Part shown: piece after piece, positions 7,241-14,520 of the stretch
Numbering within the stretch: the stretch's first letter is position 1
Layout of the letters: each line of letters opens with the position of its first letter
Source: a virus
Length of the DNA stretch: 64,000 nucleotides
Virus record (IMG/VR): IMGVR_UViG_3300036760_000681
Coordinates: 1-64,000 of that record
Direction: 5' to 3' (one strand)
Translations under genes and position numbers: made by a program
Notes under the pieces: generated by a model
What the model saw: the letters and a program-made list of their open reading frames with translations, nothing else
Databases searched by the model: none
What the model was told of the DNA's origin: nothing

Positions 7241-7854
7241 AGTCACGGCTCCATGCGCACGGAAGCCGGCGCAGTCCCTACGCGGACGGCCGGAAGCCGA
7301 GAACCGACGTCGAGCCGTGGTGGAACGCCATCGTCATCCCTGCGACGGGGCGCACCGCCACCGTCACCGGTCGAGGAACGCAGCGGCACAAGAAGCAGCC
7401 TGCCCGGCCCCGCTCCGCGCGCCTCGGCAAGTCCGACGCCCAGTTCGCCCACGAGGCCGAGAACGCCCGCCGGCACGACGAAGCGCTCCGGCGCCGCGCG
7501 GCGAAGCAGATGGCCGAGCGACCCACCACGGCCCGGGGCGACAAAGAGGCGTTTCGGCAACACCTGATCGCCCACCCCACTCCAGCCGAGGCCGCGCTCT
7601 TCGCCCACCTCCAGGCGTGGGGGATCCCTTTCGAGTTCCAGCCGCTCGTCAAAGGCTACATCCCTGACTTTCGGATCCTCCCAAGCCGCCTCCTCGTCGA
7701 ACTCGACGGGCCGATCCACGACGCACAGCAAGACAAAGACCGCGAGCGCGAGGGCCATCTCACCCGCCGCGGATGGCGGATCCTTCGCTTCACCAACGAT
7801 GCCCTCTTCTTGAATCCCGACGCCGTGCGACGCGCCATCGCCGAGGCAGCCTAG
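7237..7854 (+). CDS. DUF559 (Vsr-like) endonuclease domain protein, 205 aa
   Basis: Residues about 100-205 match the DUF559 pattern: HPTPAEAALFAHLQ, FEFQPLVKGYIPDF, LLVELDGPIH, then DREREGHLTRRGWRILRF. This fold is related to very-short-patch-repair nucleases, with the Asp of IPDF and the Glu/Asp of VELDG as candidate metal ligands. The N-terminal 95 residues are basic and low-complexity. Start GTG 7237 overlaps the previous stop. Biological role in phages is not established; DNA repair, degradation or selfish behaviour are possible. Confidence 0.8.
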   Translation: MKSRLHAHGSRRSPYADGRKPRTDVEPWWNAIVIPATGRTATVTGRGTQRHKKQPARPRSARLGKSDAQFAHEAENARRHDEALRRRAAKQMAERPTTARGDKEAFRQHLIAHPTPAEAALFAHLQAWGIPFEFQPLVKGYIPDFRILPSRLLVELDGPIHDAQQDKDREREGHLTRRGWRILRFTNDALFLNPDAVRRAIAEAA

Positions 7855-8354
7855 CCGAACCCTGAGAGTCCGCAGCGAGAGTGGGCGGGGGGCAGGCGTC
7901 TGATGTTCAGCCCGAACGCCACGGCGGCAGGTTGTTTCGACCTCCGACCGAGCACCAGCCGAATCGAGAGGGGCGGCCTATAGACCCGGTACCGACCGGA
8001 CACCGCCAGCCAGACCCCTACTCCGGCACCAGCGAAACCGCCACCGGCGAATACGTTTTCAAGGCTCTATGGTAAAAGTATTTAGGTGAGGTGCGTCCTC
8101 ACTACATCCTCTGACTCTCGAGCAGAACTCACCTCCCGGCACACCGCTCGCGACCCCTTCCCCTGGGTAGCCCCGAGGGCGCTCTGACGAGTCCGAGGCA
8201 CCAGAACAGTCGGCCAGAGGCACTCGGTTCTACCTACCAGCGATGAAGCCCGTTTTCTCCCAACCGCTGCGAAAAAAAAGAGCGCGCTGGCGTCCGGGGG
8301 ACCCTACCCGGCATGGGGGTGTCGCCCGTGCAACATTTCAGAGGGAGCAAACCG

Positions 8355-8600
8355 ATGCCCTGGCATAACCTTCAGGCCCGCGGACGGGCCAGCGTAACAC
8401 CCGTAACACCACCTTCCGGTTTACCTCTTACGCGGGCGCGTATCAGAAGTAATACGGAAAGTGCCGTTACGCCTGTTACACGCCTCTCGGTAGGGAAAAA
8501 CGGCGCTACGGCGGCTACCGCGCTCAAGTCCGCGCGGAGGTCGTACACTTGGCGGCCCGGGGGGCCCCGCCGGGGTGGGGGCTGCTCAGTTGGTTGGTGA
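8355..8600 (+). CDS. Questionable ORF with VTPVTP repeats, 81 aa
   Basis: ATG 8355 follows a fair ribosome-binding site (GAGGGAG 8 nt upstream). The translation has two Val-Thr-Pro-rich stretches (SVTPVTPPS, AVTPVTRLS) produced by the DNA repeats CGTAACAC and their inverted copies. Such VTP-repeat ORFs recur in phages and may simply reflect a DNA repeat. Low confidence that a protein is made. Confidence 0.3.
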   Translation: MPWHNLQARGRASVTPVTPPSGLPLTRARIRSNTESAVTPVTRLSVGKNGATAATALKSARRSYTWRPGGPRRGGGCSVGW

Positions 8601-8773
8601 CCGGTCGGTCGGTGGCTGCTCGCCTCTCATCGCCTCGCGCTGCGCCGAGCTCGCCCGCTGCGCGCCGCGGCCGCGCTTCCCTCCCCTCGCTACCTCCTTG
8701 CCTCGCGCTGCGCTGCGCTGGCCCCGCATCGCGTACCGCTACCGCGCTCGCCTCGCCCGCGCTGGCCCGCGCT

Positions 8774-8816
8774 GGCCAGGCATCGCACCCGGCCAGCCAG
8801 GTAGGCCAGGCATCGC
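8774..8816. repeat. Direct repeat of 13 bp in a GC-rich tract
   Basis: GGCCAGGCATCGC occurs at 8774-8786 and 8804-8816, 30 nt apart, next to a tandem CGCGCTGGCC (about 8759-8777) and several GCTGCGC runs. The surrounding 200 nt is highly repetitive and lacks a credible gene. Confidence 0.6.
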
Positions 8817-8949
8817 CGGCCAGGGGTTGCCAGGGCGCCCCTGTTATGGGGCGATGGGGTCAGACGGCTAAGTGATGGGCTAGCAACGGGCTACGGAAGG
8901 TGACTTCGTATAACTGGTCTTATGTTGAGCGGCATAGCCCTATTTCGCG

Positions 8950-9612
8950 CTACGCGCCTCGCTGCGCCCCGCGCGTTTCGGTAGGCTCCGGGAGGTGGGT
9001 AGCAGGCTCCGGGTCGGCGGCGCTCGGCGTTCCTGGGGCATCTTGGGAGGTCACCAGCTCGGCCGGCTCGCCCGGCGGCGGATCCCCCTTGCCGAGCTGC
9101 GCGCGCTTCGGCGCGCCGTTGAGTACCGCCAAGACATGCTCACCGCGCGCCAGGCGCTCGACCTGTTCGTCCCCCAGGCGGCCGATGTCCAGATGTGCGA
9201 TAACCCCGCTCACGTCCACCCGGTCCGACCATCCCATGTTCTTGAGCCCGAAGATGGCGCCGGCGGCGGCCCCGCCGGTATCCGCAGAGCGGAGCGCCGC
9301 CTCATAGTCCTGCTCGATCAGAGAACGCGCCTGTTTGATGGCGGTGGAATACTCTGGGTACGTTGATCCGTATTCGTTCAGTGCTTGCCGCCCCGACATG
9401 CCCAGGTAGAGGGCTAGTCCCGTCCAGAGAATCGGCGCCGGCGGGTCACAGGCCAGGCACTCGGCTACATACCGCTCGGCCAGGTCCACCAGCTCCGCCG
9501 GCGAGCTGATACTCCGCGGCCGGCCAGGTCGCCGGTTGGGGTTCGGATCGTTCGGGTCGAGTCCGGGGCCAGGCTGGTAGGGCGCGGCCGCGGCGCGGTG
9601 GGCGGCGGTCAT
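8950..9612 (-). CDS. terS: Terminase small subunit-like protein, 220 aa
   Basis: Likely DNA-recognition subunit of the packaging terminase. The core (about residues 35-135) has LALYLGMSGRQALNEYGS, AIKQARSLIEQDYEAALRS and AGAIFGLKNMGWSDRVDV. The last motif, AIFxLKNxxW, is the hallmark of gp3-like DNA-packaging proteins. N- and C-terminal tails are Pro-rich and disordered. Unusually, it is separated from terL by about 5 kb that includes opposite-strand genes. Confidence 0.85.
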   Translation of the reverse strand: MTAAHRAAAAPYQPGPGLDPNDPNPNRRPGRPRSISSPAELVDLAERYVAECLACDPPAPILWTGLALYLGMSGRQALNEYGSTYPEYSTAIKQARSLIEQDYEAALRSADTGGAAAGAIFGLKNMGWSDRVDVSGVIAHLDIGRLGDEQVERLARGEHVLAVLNGAPKRAQLGKGDPPPGEPAELVTSQDAPGTPSAADPEPATHLPEPTETRGAQRGA

Positions 9613-9647
9613 GGCTGAAGGATGCAGCGGTGGGCCCGGAAACGCCA

Positions 9648-9673
9648 GAGGGGCGGCGTGGTGGCCGCCCCTC
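9648..9673. terminator. Perfect 10-bp hairpin between lipoprotein and terS
   Basis: GAGGGGCGGC pairs with GCCGCCCCTC around a 6-nt GTGGTG loop. No U-run follows on either strand, so it is not a canonical intrinsic terminator; it may attenuate transcription or protect the mRNA end between the lipoprotein stop (9692) and the terS start (9612). Confidence 0.5.
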
Positions 9674-9691
9674 GCGTGGTTCCCGGTCTGG

Positions 9692-9958
9692 TCAGCGCGG
9701 CGGGATGGACAGGTAGATGCAGGCGTGCCCCGGTGGGCAGGGCGCCGGCGCGGTGCACACCTCCACCGTGGCGAGCGTCCGGCCGGTGGCGTTGTCGGTG
9801 AGCTGGCCGGCCGGCGTGCAGGGGTCAGTCGGGCCGGCGCAGGCGGCGAGGCACAGAGCCAGGGCGGCGAGGCTGGCCGCCTTGCGGAGCCGGGCGGCTT
9901 TGCGGGCGAGGTCGCGCGCGCGCCGGCTGGCGCTGCGCTTGGGGTCGGGGCGGTTCAC
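9692..9958 (-). CDS. Small lipoprotein, 88 aa
   Basis: A basic N-region (about 27 residues) precedes a hydrophobic stretch AASLAALALCLAACAG with an LAAC lipobox, so Cys at about residue 40 would be lipidated; the remainder is Thr/Pro/Cys-rich and outside the membrane. The first 27 residues closely match the separate 28-residue protein at 12242-12328. Start GTG 9958 overlaps the previous stop (GTGA). It could be a superinfection-exclusion or outer-spanin-type lipoprotein; undecided. Confidence 0.65.
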   Translation of the reverse strand: MNRPDPKRSASRRARDLARKAARLRKAASLAALALCLAACAGPTDPCTPAGQLTDNATGRTLATVEVCTAPAPCPPGHACIYLSIPPR

Positions 9959-10056
9959 AGTCCACCGTCCGCGTCGCTCGAAACGGTGGTGCCGTCGAAG
10001 GCGCCGCCGAAGTCGCCGGTTTCGGTGCACTGGCCGCCGACGCGGGGCGCGCTCAT
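9955..10056 (-). CDS. Microprotein, 33 aa
   Basis: MSAPRVGGQCTETGDFGGAF followed by an acidic Ser/Asp/Gly end. Both borders are exact stop-start overlaps (ATGA at 10053-10056, GTGA at 9955-9958). Low complexity and no homologue recognised. Confidence 0.45.
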   Translation of the reverse strand: MSAPRVGGQCTETGDFGGAFDGTTVSSDADGGL

Positions 10057-10253
10057 ATGAGCCCCGCGGCGACCAAGACGGACGGGCAACCGTGCTCGCA
10101 GTGGCCGTCCGGTTCAACTTCGCAGCCTTCCGAGCAGCAGGCCGGGCAGATACCGTCCATGCACTCTTCAAGGCTGAAGCCGGAATCCGCGAGCGCTTGG
10201 CGCGCGCTGATCCGGTACTCACCGCCGGCGCGGACCTTCACCGGCGCGCTCAC
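10053..10253 (-). CDS. Cysteine-rich zinc-binding protein, 66 aa
   Basis: Cysteines fall in ECMDGICPACCSEGCE and CEHGC (about residues 31-58), enough for one or two zinc sites. Start GTG 10253 overlaps the upstream stop. Many small zinc proteins occur in this genome; target unknown. Confidence 0.6.
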   Translation of the reverse strand: MSAPVKVRAGGEYRISARQALADSGFSLEECMDGICPACCSEGCEVEPDGHCEHGCPSVLVAAGLI

Positions 10254-10435
10254 GCCGCACGCTCGGCACTGGAGACGGCGATGAGGGACGGCCAGAGGCA
10301 GCGGGACAGCGCCAGGCGTTGCGGTGATCCGGTCGCCCAGTAGGCGGCGCGGAACGTCGAGCCGGCGGCCCACAGCTCGGCGCCAGTCTCGAGCGCGGTG
10401 CGGTAGGCGCGGCGGTTGAGCGGTACAGTTTGCAT
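10250..10435 (-). CDS. Hypothetical protein, 61 aa
   Basis: Starts at ATG 10435 behind a strong ribosome-binding site (GGGGGAG, 2 nt before the ATG). The product is helical (ETGAELWAAGSTFRAAYWAT). It is the first gene of a leftward operon leading to terS, close to a promoter-like sequence. Confidence 0.6.
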   Translation of the reverse strand: MQTVPLNRRAYRTALETGAELWAAGSTFRAAYWATGSPQRLALSRCLWPSLIAVSSAERAA

Positions 10436-10480
10436 AACTCCCCCGGTGAGACGGTGAACGGGCGGTAACATCGCCAGCAA

Positions 10481-10509
10481 TGCGTAACACTATCGTCCGC
10501 GCTTGTCAA
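10481..10509 (-). promoter_or_regulatory. Promoter-like sequence with overlapping CGTAACAC box
   Basis: A perfect TTGACA (10509-10504) is followed after 17 nt by a poor -10, TACGCA (10486-10481). The -10 overlaps a CGTAACAC motif (plus strand 10483-10490), and a related CGGTAACA lies at 10463-10470. A weak -10 under a candidate operator suggests control by a phage protein. The rest of the divergent gap to 10751 shows no clear rightward promoter. Confidence 0.45.
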
Positions 10510-10751
10510 GTAGGCCCCCGCCGCCCATCCCGCGCCGAGCACGAGCGACCGCCCCGGTTCCCGATTGGCCCGGCTGATTTCGTTGGCTGAAAAGCCGCAC
10601 CTGGCTACGTCAAGCCCCCAATTCCCGGACGCAGGTACGCCACGAAACGGCGACGGGCGGTCATTTCTGGCCGCCTAACGTAAAATCCATTCTTAGATTA
10701 GGTGTTGTCGGACGGATTCCCCGCCGACGGAAAACCCAGAGGAGGGGCAGA

Positions 10752-10946
10752 GTGAAAACGATCACCGTACTACCCAGCACTAGCCGCCGGGCGCTGACGC
10801 TCACCGAGGAAATGGCGCGGGAACATCGCCGGGTGGCAAAGCTGACGCGGGAGCGGGACGCTATCGGGCGGCGCCTGGCGCGGGCCCGGATGCGTTACAG
10901 CGTACTGAAGCGCATGGCGAACGACGACGCGCGGCGGGCTCTATGA
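10752..10946 (+). CDS. Basic coiled-coil protein, 64 aa
   Basis: First gene of the rightward small-gene operon. GTG 10752 follows GAGGAGGGG by a good spacing. Residues 18-55 are a continuous Arg/Lys/Glu-rich helix likely to form a coiled coil. The stop is embedded in ATGA with the next gene. Possible DNA-binding or regulatory role; not recognised. Confidence 0.6.
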   Translation: MKTITVLPSTSRRALTLTEEMAREHRRVAKLTRERDAIGRRLARARMRYSVLKRMANDDARRAL

Positions 10947-11285
10947 CCGACCTAACCGAATGACCCGAGCGCCGGCCTCACGCCGGCGCAGGCGCTCGCC
11001 GTGCTGCGCGCCAGCGATCACGGCTACCTCTGGCCGGCGTGGGCCGTGGCGATTGGCGCGGCCTACGGGCTGGAGGTTGAGCCACAGCGCCGCCGGAATG
11101 ACCCGGCCGCCTTCAAGGGGCTGGACGTGCCGGACACAGCGCCGGGCGCGCTGGTCGAGGGGTACGACGCCACCGACCTGGCCGAGCTGGTGGCGGGGCA
11201 CCTGAGCGGCGGAGCCTTCCGTCAAATCATGAACGGCCGCGGCTCGCGGCTGCGCTATGCGTGCGACGTGATCGAACGGGCGTAG
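10943..11285 (+). pseudogene. Frameshifted small gene (about 113 aa if repaired)
   Basis: ATG 10943 (ATGA junction) opens MTDLTE and meets TGA. The next frame continues smoothly as DPSAGLTPAQALAVLRASDH and runs to 11285. The span is 343 nt (3n+1), consistent with one extra base near 10960. If the break is real, a shorter product could start at GTG 11001. The rebuilt protein is Ala-rich and helical, family unknown. Confidence 0.5.
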
Positions 11286-11336
11286 CGGAAGTGAGGGGCG
11301 GGACGGGCCGCACCGAAACGGGCCCGCCTCCCCCTC

Positions 11337-11367
11337 TTGACTTCCCGCCGAAGCCGTGGCATATATC
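11337..11367 (+). promoter_or_regulatory. Possible internal promoter
   Basis: TTGACT (11337-11342) with CATATA at 17-nt spacing or TATATC at 19-nt spacing (11362-11367), 50 nt upstream of the next start codon. This is the only gap above 100 nt in this stretch of the operon besides 12329-12442. Confidence 0.4.
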
Positions 11368-11416
11368 CGGTGCGGTGAGACAGACCGCGCAGTATCACAC
11401 ACAGAAAGGCGGCAGT

Positions 11417-11749
11417 ATGGAAACCCGTAGGCGCCCACATTTCGAGCCGGACGCCGAGGCGTTCCCGGCCGAGCACTACACCGTCAGCGATTACCGGGGC
11501 GTGGCCGTCTACGTCCTGGGTTGGGAAACCGAGCCGGACGAAGAAACGGAATGGTCCGGGTACGAGAACCGAACCGGCCGCGCCGTCTACGTCATGGTGG
11601 GCGACGACCGCCGCTTGACGTGCGACCCCGAGGACTTGGCCCCGCTGGCCGAGGATGGCTTTTGCCGCGGCTGTGGGCAAACCGGCTGCGGGCACAACGT
11701 CGTGGAGTTGGACGAGCCCGACGACTTCGCCCGCGTGGTGATGCCATGA
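11417..11749 (+). CDS. Hypothetical protein with CxxC/CxH motif, 110 aa
   Basis: ATG 11417 is preceded by AAAGG. Very acidic overall; near the C-terminus CRGCGQTGCGHN could bind zinc. The stop overlaps the next ATG. Not recognised. Confidence 0.6.
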   Translation: METRRRPHFEPDAEAFPAEHYTVSDYRGVAVYVLGWETEPDEETEWSGYENRTGRAVYVMVGDDRRLTCDPEDLAPLAEDGFCRGCGQTGCGHNVVELDEPDDFARVVMP

Positions 11750-12066
11750 CCGCCCACACGCCGGGACCGTGGGGTGTCAGCGCGGAACTCCACAACCGAG
11801 ACGAGCGATTCATCCTGTCCGACGGCGAAGGTGGCCCGGTCATCGCTGCGGTCTGGCCGATGGGCGAGGACTTCGACGGCACGGACGACGGAACGCGCGA
11901 AGCCAACGCCCGCCTGGTCGCCGCCGCGCCGGAGTTGTTCGAGGCGCTGCGGGCAACCAGCGACGACCTCGCAGACTTGAGCGGCCTGCTGGCCGACAGA
12001 CACGCGGTGGTGCTCAACACCATCCGAGACCGCATTGACGCCGCGCTGGCCAAGGTGACGCCATGA
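11746..12066 (+). CDS. Conserved phage protein of the HTPGPW...ANARLIAAAPELL type, 106 aa
   Basis: N-terminal HTPGPW and the later EANARLVAAAPELFEAL are the signatures of a very common phage protein of unknown function, found in many temperate and lytic phages. A helical C-terminus follows. Overlaps both neighbours by ATGA junctions. Confidence 0.75.
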   Translation: MTAHTPGPWGVSAELHNRDERFILSDGEGGPVIAAVWPMGEDFDGTDDGTREANARLVAAAPELFEALRATSDDLADLSGLLADRHAVVLNTIRDRIDAALAKVTP

Positions 12067-12245
12067 AACTGTGTAATCGCTGCCTCGCCGACCACACCGA
12101 AATTGACGACTGCGCGAGCGGCGCCGAGCGGTGCGGCAACTGTGGCAATCCCGACCTGATCGAACGCGGCGCCCGGCTGGTCTGTGAGGCGTGCGGCGCC
12201 ACCTACACCCGCGCCGGCCGCTGGGCCGGCTGGGAGGAAGAGTGA
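12063..12245 (+). CDS. Zinc-ribbon protein, 60 aa
   Basis: Four Cys pairs: CNRC (4-7), CASGAERC, CGNC and CEAC (about 45-48), consistent with a zinc ribbon and an extra N-terminal knuckle. The ATG overlaps the previous stop and its TGA overlaps the next GTG. Confidence 0.65.
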   Translation: MKLCNRCLADHTEIDDCASGAERCGNCGNPDLIERGARLVCEACGATYTRAGRWAGWEEE

Positions 12246-12328
12246 AACACCCCGACCCCAAACGCTCGCCGGCCCGCAAGGCCCGCGACCTGGCCCGCGC
12301 CACGGCGCGGACGCTGAAAGGGAAGTAA
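12242..12328 (+). CDS. 28-residue basic peptide, paralogue of the lipoprotein N-terminus
   Basis: VKHPDPKRSPARKARDLARA is followed by TARTLKGK and stop. It matches the first 27 residues of the lipoprotein at 9692-9958 (about 17 identities, including PDPKRS and ARDLAR). GTG 12242 overlaps the previous stop. The conservation between two loci shows that this short frame is translated or was copied. Confidence 0.55.
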   Translation: MKHPDPKRSPARKARDLARATARTLKGK

Positions 12329-12442
12329 CGTCGCCTCGCCGCGCCGCCTCGTTCTCGGATGGCGGCTGAGGGGTTCGACTCCCCGAGCGGGGCTTGCAGG
12401 ACGGCGCCGGGCCGATCCCGGCAGACTGAATGGAGGCACCCT

Positions 12443-12898
12443 ATGTCCGTCCCGACGCTGCAAACACTGGCCGAAGAGGTCCGCGCCGGCTTCACGCTCG
12501 ACAAGCGGACCGATGGGTCCGAGTACTGGACCCGGCGCGACAAGTCGGAGCGATGGATCACCGACCTGTGCCACGAGGCGCACGGCGACATGATGCCCGA
12601 CGACGTGCGATATGAGTACATCGTTGACGCGCTCGACATTATCGCCGAGCACGGCGACGACGCCGACGCGGCGGAATCGCTCGACTCGAACGTGGACATC
12701 TACAACAGCGACCGCACCGCCTGGCTCGCCTCGCACAACGGCCGGCAGGAGTACGCCGATCGCGCCGTGAGTGACGGCCTGTGCGACGGCGCCGACATCA
12801 TGCAGACACTCGGCTGCGCGCAGTACCTCGAACGGGAAGAGGTCTACGGTTCGGTGTTGGCGTCCTTGCAGGCGCAACTTGAAGAGGTCGAGGCATGA
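12443..12898 (+). CDS. Hypothetical acidic protein, 151 aa
   Basis: ATG 12443 lies behind GGAGG. Long, Asp/Glu-rich and mainly helical, with features of a small soluble phage early protein (LDKRTDGSEYWTRRDKSERW near the start). It is preceded by a 114-nt gap containing a tRNA T-arm-like hairpin. Family not recognised with certainty. Confidence 0.65.
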   Translation: MSVPTLQTLAEEVRAGFTLDKRTDGSEYWTRRDKSERWITDLCHEAHGDMMPDDVRYEYIVDALDIIAEHGDDADAAESLDSNVDIYNSDRTAWLASHNGRQEYADRAVSDGLCDGADIMQTLGCAQYLEREEVYGSVLASLQAQLEEVEA

Positions 12899-13128
12899 CC
12901 CGCCCGACCTTCACCCCCGGCCGGCGCGTGGTGCTGCGCGCCGGCGCCCTGTTTGCCCGCGACCAACGGAATCAGCGCGTCCAGAACGGCGGCCTCAGCG
13001 TGACCGTGACCCGCGCCCATCAGTCCTATTTGCCCCATGCCGCGTATGAGTGGGAAGGGCTCGACGCGCACGGACGCCCGATCCTGTTCATGGCGACCGA
13101 CGCCGAACTCGTAGGTAACCTCCCATGA
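12895..13128 (+). CDS. Hypothetical beta-rich protein, 77 aa
   Basis: Looks like a small all-beta fold (SVTVTRAH, YEWEGLDAHGRPILFMA). Joined to both neighbours by ATGA overlaps. Function unknown. Confidence 0.6.
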   Translation: MTRPTFTPGRRVVLRAGALFARDQRNQRVQNGGLSVTVTRAHQSYLPHAAYEWEGLDAHGRPILFMATDAELVGNLP

Positions 13129-13439
13129 CCCGCCTTACCTCCCGCGCCGCCACCCTGGCCGGCTACACGCTCGCCCGCACCGACAGCGGCCGGACGCGCG
13201 TGATCGGCCCGGACGGCACGAAGTACGCGCCGTGCGACCCCTCGCGCGCTACGCTGGTGATCGTCCCCGGCGCCGCGGTGCCTGCCGAGCGCGACGCCGC
13301 CGGCAACTGCCGGACGTGCGGCGAGGCCGGTCGCTGCCCCGGCTGGCACGGGACGCCAGGCATCCTCCCGCTGACCCTGAAGGCAACCGAAATGCCGGCG
13401 GCCCTGCTGCTGGCGCTCACCGAAAGGCGGAAGGTATGA
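13125..13439 (+). CDS. Hypothetical protein with CxxC, 104 aa
   Basis: Beta-rich N-terminal half and a CRTCGEAGRCPGWHG segment (about residues 62-76) suitable for a single zinc. ATGA overlaps at both ends. Confidence 0.6.
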   Translation: MTRLTSRAATLAGYTLARTDSGRTRVIGPDGTKYAPCDPSRATLVIVPGAAVPAERDAAGNCRTCGEAGRCPGWHGTPGILPLTLKATEMPAALLLALTERRKV

Positions 13440-13606
13440 AGCCTCTCAAGATCGAATGCCCGCGCTGTGACGGCGACGGCGAAGAGCCCGGCGCCCCGGT
13501 TGATCTGGTAGACGGTACGGCGCTGTGCGGACTGTGCGACGGCCACGGTATGGTCAGTCAGGCGCGCGTCCGAGAGTACGAGCGGGAAGAAGGGGCGAGC
13601 GCATGA
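13436..13606 (+). CDS. DnaJ-type zinc-finger protein, 56 aa
   Basis: Two CxxCxGxG repeats, CPRCDGDG (about 9-16) and CGLCDGHG (about 31-38), form the complete pair needed for one DnaJ-like zinc centre. Stand-alone versions are common in phages and probably bind proteins. ATGA junctions on both sides. Confidence 0.7.
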   Translation: MKPLKIECPRCDGDGEEPGAPVDLVDGTALCGLCDGHGMVSQARVREYEREEGASA

Positions 13607-13887
13607 AACTCACCGGCAACCTGACCTGCGCGACGTGCGGCGAGCCGATCCGCGGCAGCGTCGAACGGCTGAACGGCTGCGCGTTGCTCGACGTGGACCC
13701 GAGCGGGGCCGCCGAGTACGCCGGGGAAACTGACGTGTGGTGGGACGAACAGCGCAGCGTATCGCGCGACCCGCGCCGCCTCGTGGTCATCTGCCCGAAC
13801 GCTCACGAGTGGACCGTGGGCGTCGAGCACGACGCGCCGCACCCCATCATGCGCGCCATTCTGGACGCTTCCGAGTCGCTCGCCTGA
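13603..13887 (+). CDS. Hypothetical zinc-binding protein, 94 aa
   Basis: Starts with CATCGEPI, and a further CPNAHEW near residue 65 may complete a treble-clef site. Central region is acidic and beta-like. Shares the A of its TGA with the next ATG (TGATG). Confidence 0.6.
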   Translation: MKLTGNLTCATCGEPIRGSVERLNGCALLDVDPSGAAEYAGETDVWWDEQRSVSRDPRRLVVICPNAHEWTVGVEHDAPHPIMRAILDASESLA

Positions 13888-14057
13888 TGCCCTGCCCCCG
13901 CTGCCACTACCGCGCCGGCCATGCGCCGGGCTGCCTGGACGCGAGCCCGACCGCGGCCGGTTGCGGCTACTACGTCCTGCTGTTCGCCGTCACCCTCGCC
14001 GCGCTGGCGTGGCTGTACGGCATCCTGATTTCACCCACACAGCGAGGTTTCCGATGA
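13887..14057 (+). CDS. Zinc-knuckle membrane protein, 56 aa
   Basis: N-terminal CPRCHYRAGHAPGC zinc knuckle, then a transmembrane helix GYYVLLFAVTLAALAWLYGI. Such a layout places a small metal-binding head on the cytoplasmic face. Role unknown. Confidence 0.65.
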   Translation: MPCPRCHYRAGHAPGCLDASPTAAGCGYYVLLFAVTLAALAWLYGILISPTQRGFR

Positions 14058-14311
14058 GCCCCACCGAAAAACAGATCGCCGCCCCGCGCTACCTCCAGAA
14101 CCGCGTGACCTCCGTCACGCCCCGCACCGGCGCATTTGCCGGGCTGGAGGTGTTCACCAACCGCCAGGGCGAGGGAATTTTTACCCGCCGGGCGGACGGA
14201 TCGCACCAGCAACACACCGGCACCGGCCAGACCCCGGCGTTCCGCTCGTCACGGCAGTTGGCCGCGTGGTTGCGACGCCACTACGCCGGTTACGAGGTGT
14301 CCCATGTCTGA
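14054..14311 (+). CDS. Hypothetical protein, 85 aa
   Basis: Basic, beta-rich N-terminal part and a C-terminal helix (RQLAAWLRRHYAGY). ATGA overlap with the previous gene; the following start lies 8 nt inside its end. Confidence 0.55.
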   Translation: MSPTEKQIAAPRYLQNRVTSVTPRTGAFAGLEVFTNRQGEGIFTRRADGSHQQHTGTGQTPAFRSSRQLAAWLRRHYAGYEVSHV

Positions 14312-14520
14312 CCTCACCGAACAACACAATGCGGGGAAACGGCATTGCCGTACTCGGCTATGGCGCAACGCATTGCCCCAAGGGACACCCACACGGCGGA
14401 TCGAACGCGTATCCGTCTGATGTTAGGGTGAACAATACTGCTTGTCGCGAATGCCGGAAGGCGCGCAACGCCGCCCGCCGCCGCAAGCGTCAACTGTCGA
14501 GACTGGAGGCCCCCCGATGA
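14304..14520 (+). pseudogene. Frameshifted HNH-type zinc-motif gene
   Basis: ATG 14304 reads MSDLTEQHNAG and then, in the GGGG run at 14331-14337, loses the frame. The alternative frame continues THCPKGHPHGG and ACRECRKARNAARRRKRQ, the usual zinc-binding C-terminal end of phage HNH proteins. The span is 217 nt (3n+1). A shorter product from ATG 14329 remains possible. The HNH core itself is absent, so it is at best a fragment. Confidence 0.5.

Larger units (their letters stand above)
7855..8949. other. Largely non-coding 1.1-kb interval
   Basis: Between the ends of two convergent genes. It contains a small hairpin GTGAGG-TGCGT-CCTCAC (8086-8102), an A-rich run near 8272-8278, a GTAACAC-rich part (8393-8482) and a G+C-rich repetitive part (8620-8840). 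One weak rightward ORF is listed separately. No RNA gene could be recognised. Candidate roles are an origin or packaging/regulatory region; nothing in the sequence decides. Confidence 0.5.

Noticed and set aside
8180-8215. Hammerhead-ribozyme-like core CTGACGAG followed by a GAAC element
   Set aside because: The second core element should be GAAA, stem II does not pair, and no cleavage-site helix is found.
8549-8875. Plus-strand frames in the GC-rich repeat
   Set aside because: They translate low-complexity repeats (Ala/Arg/Pro) and lack ribosome-binding sites.
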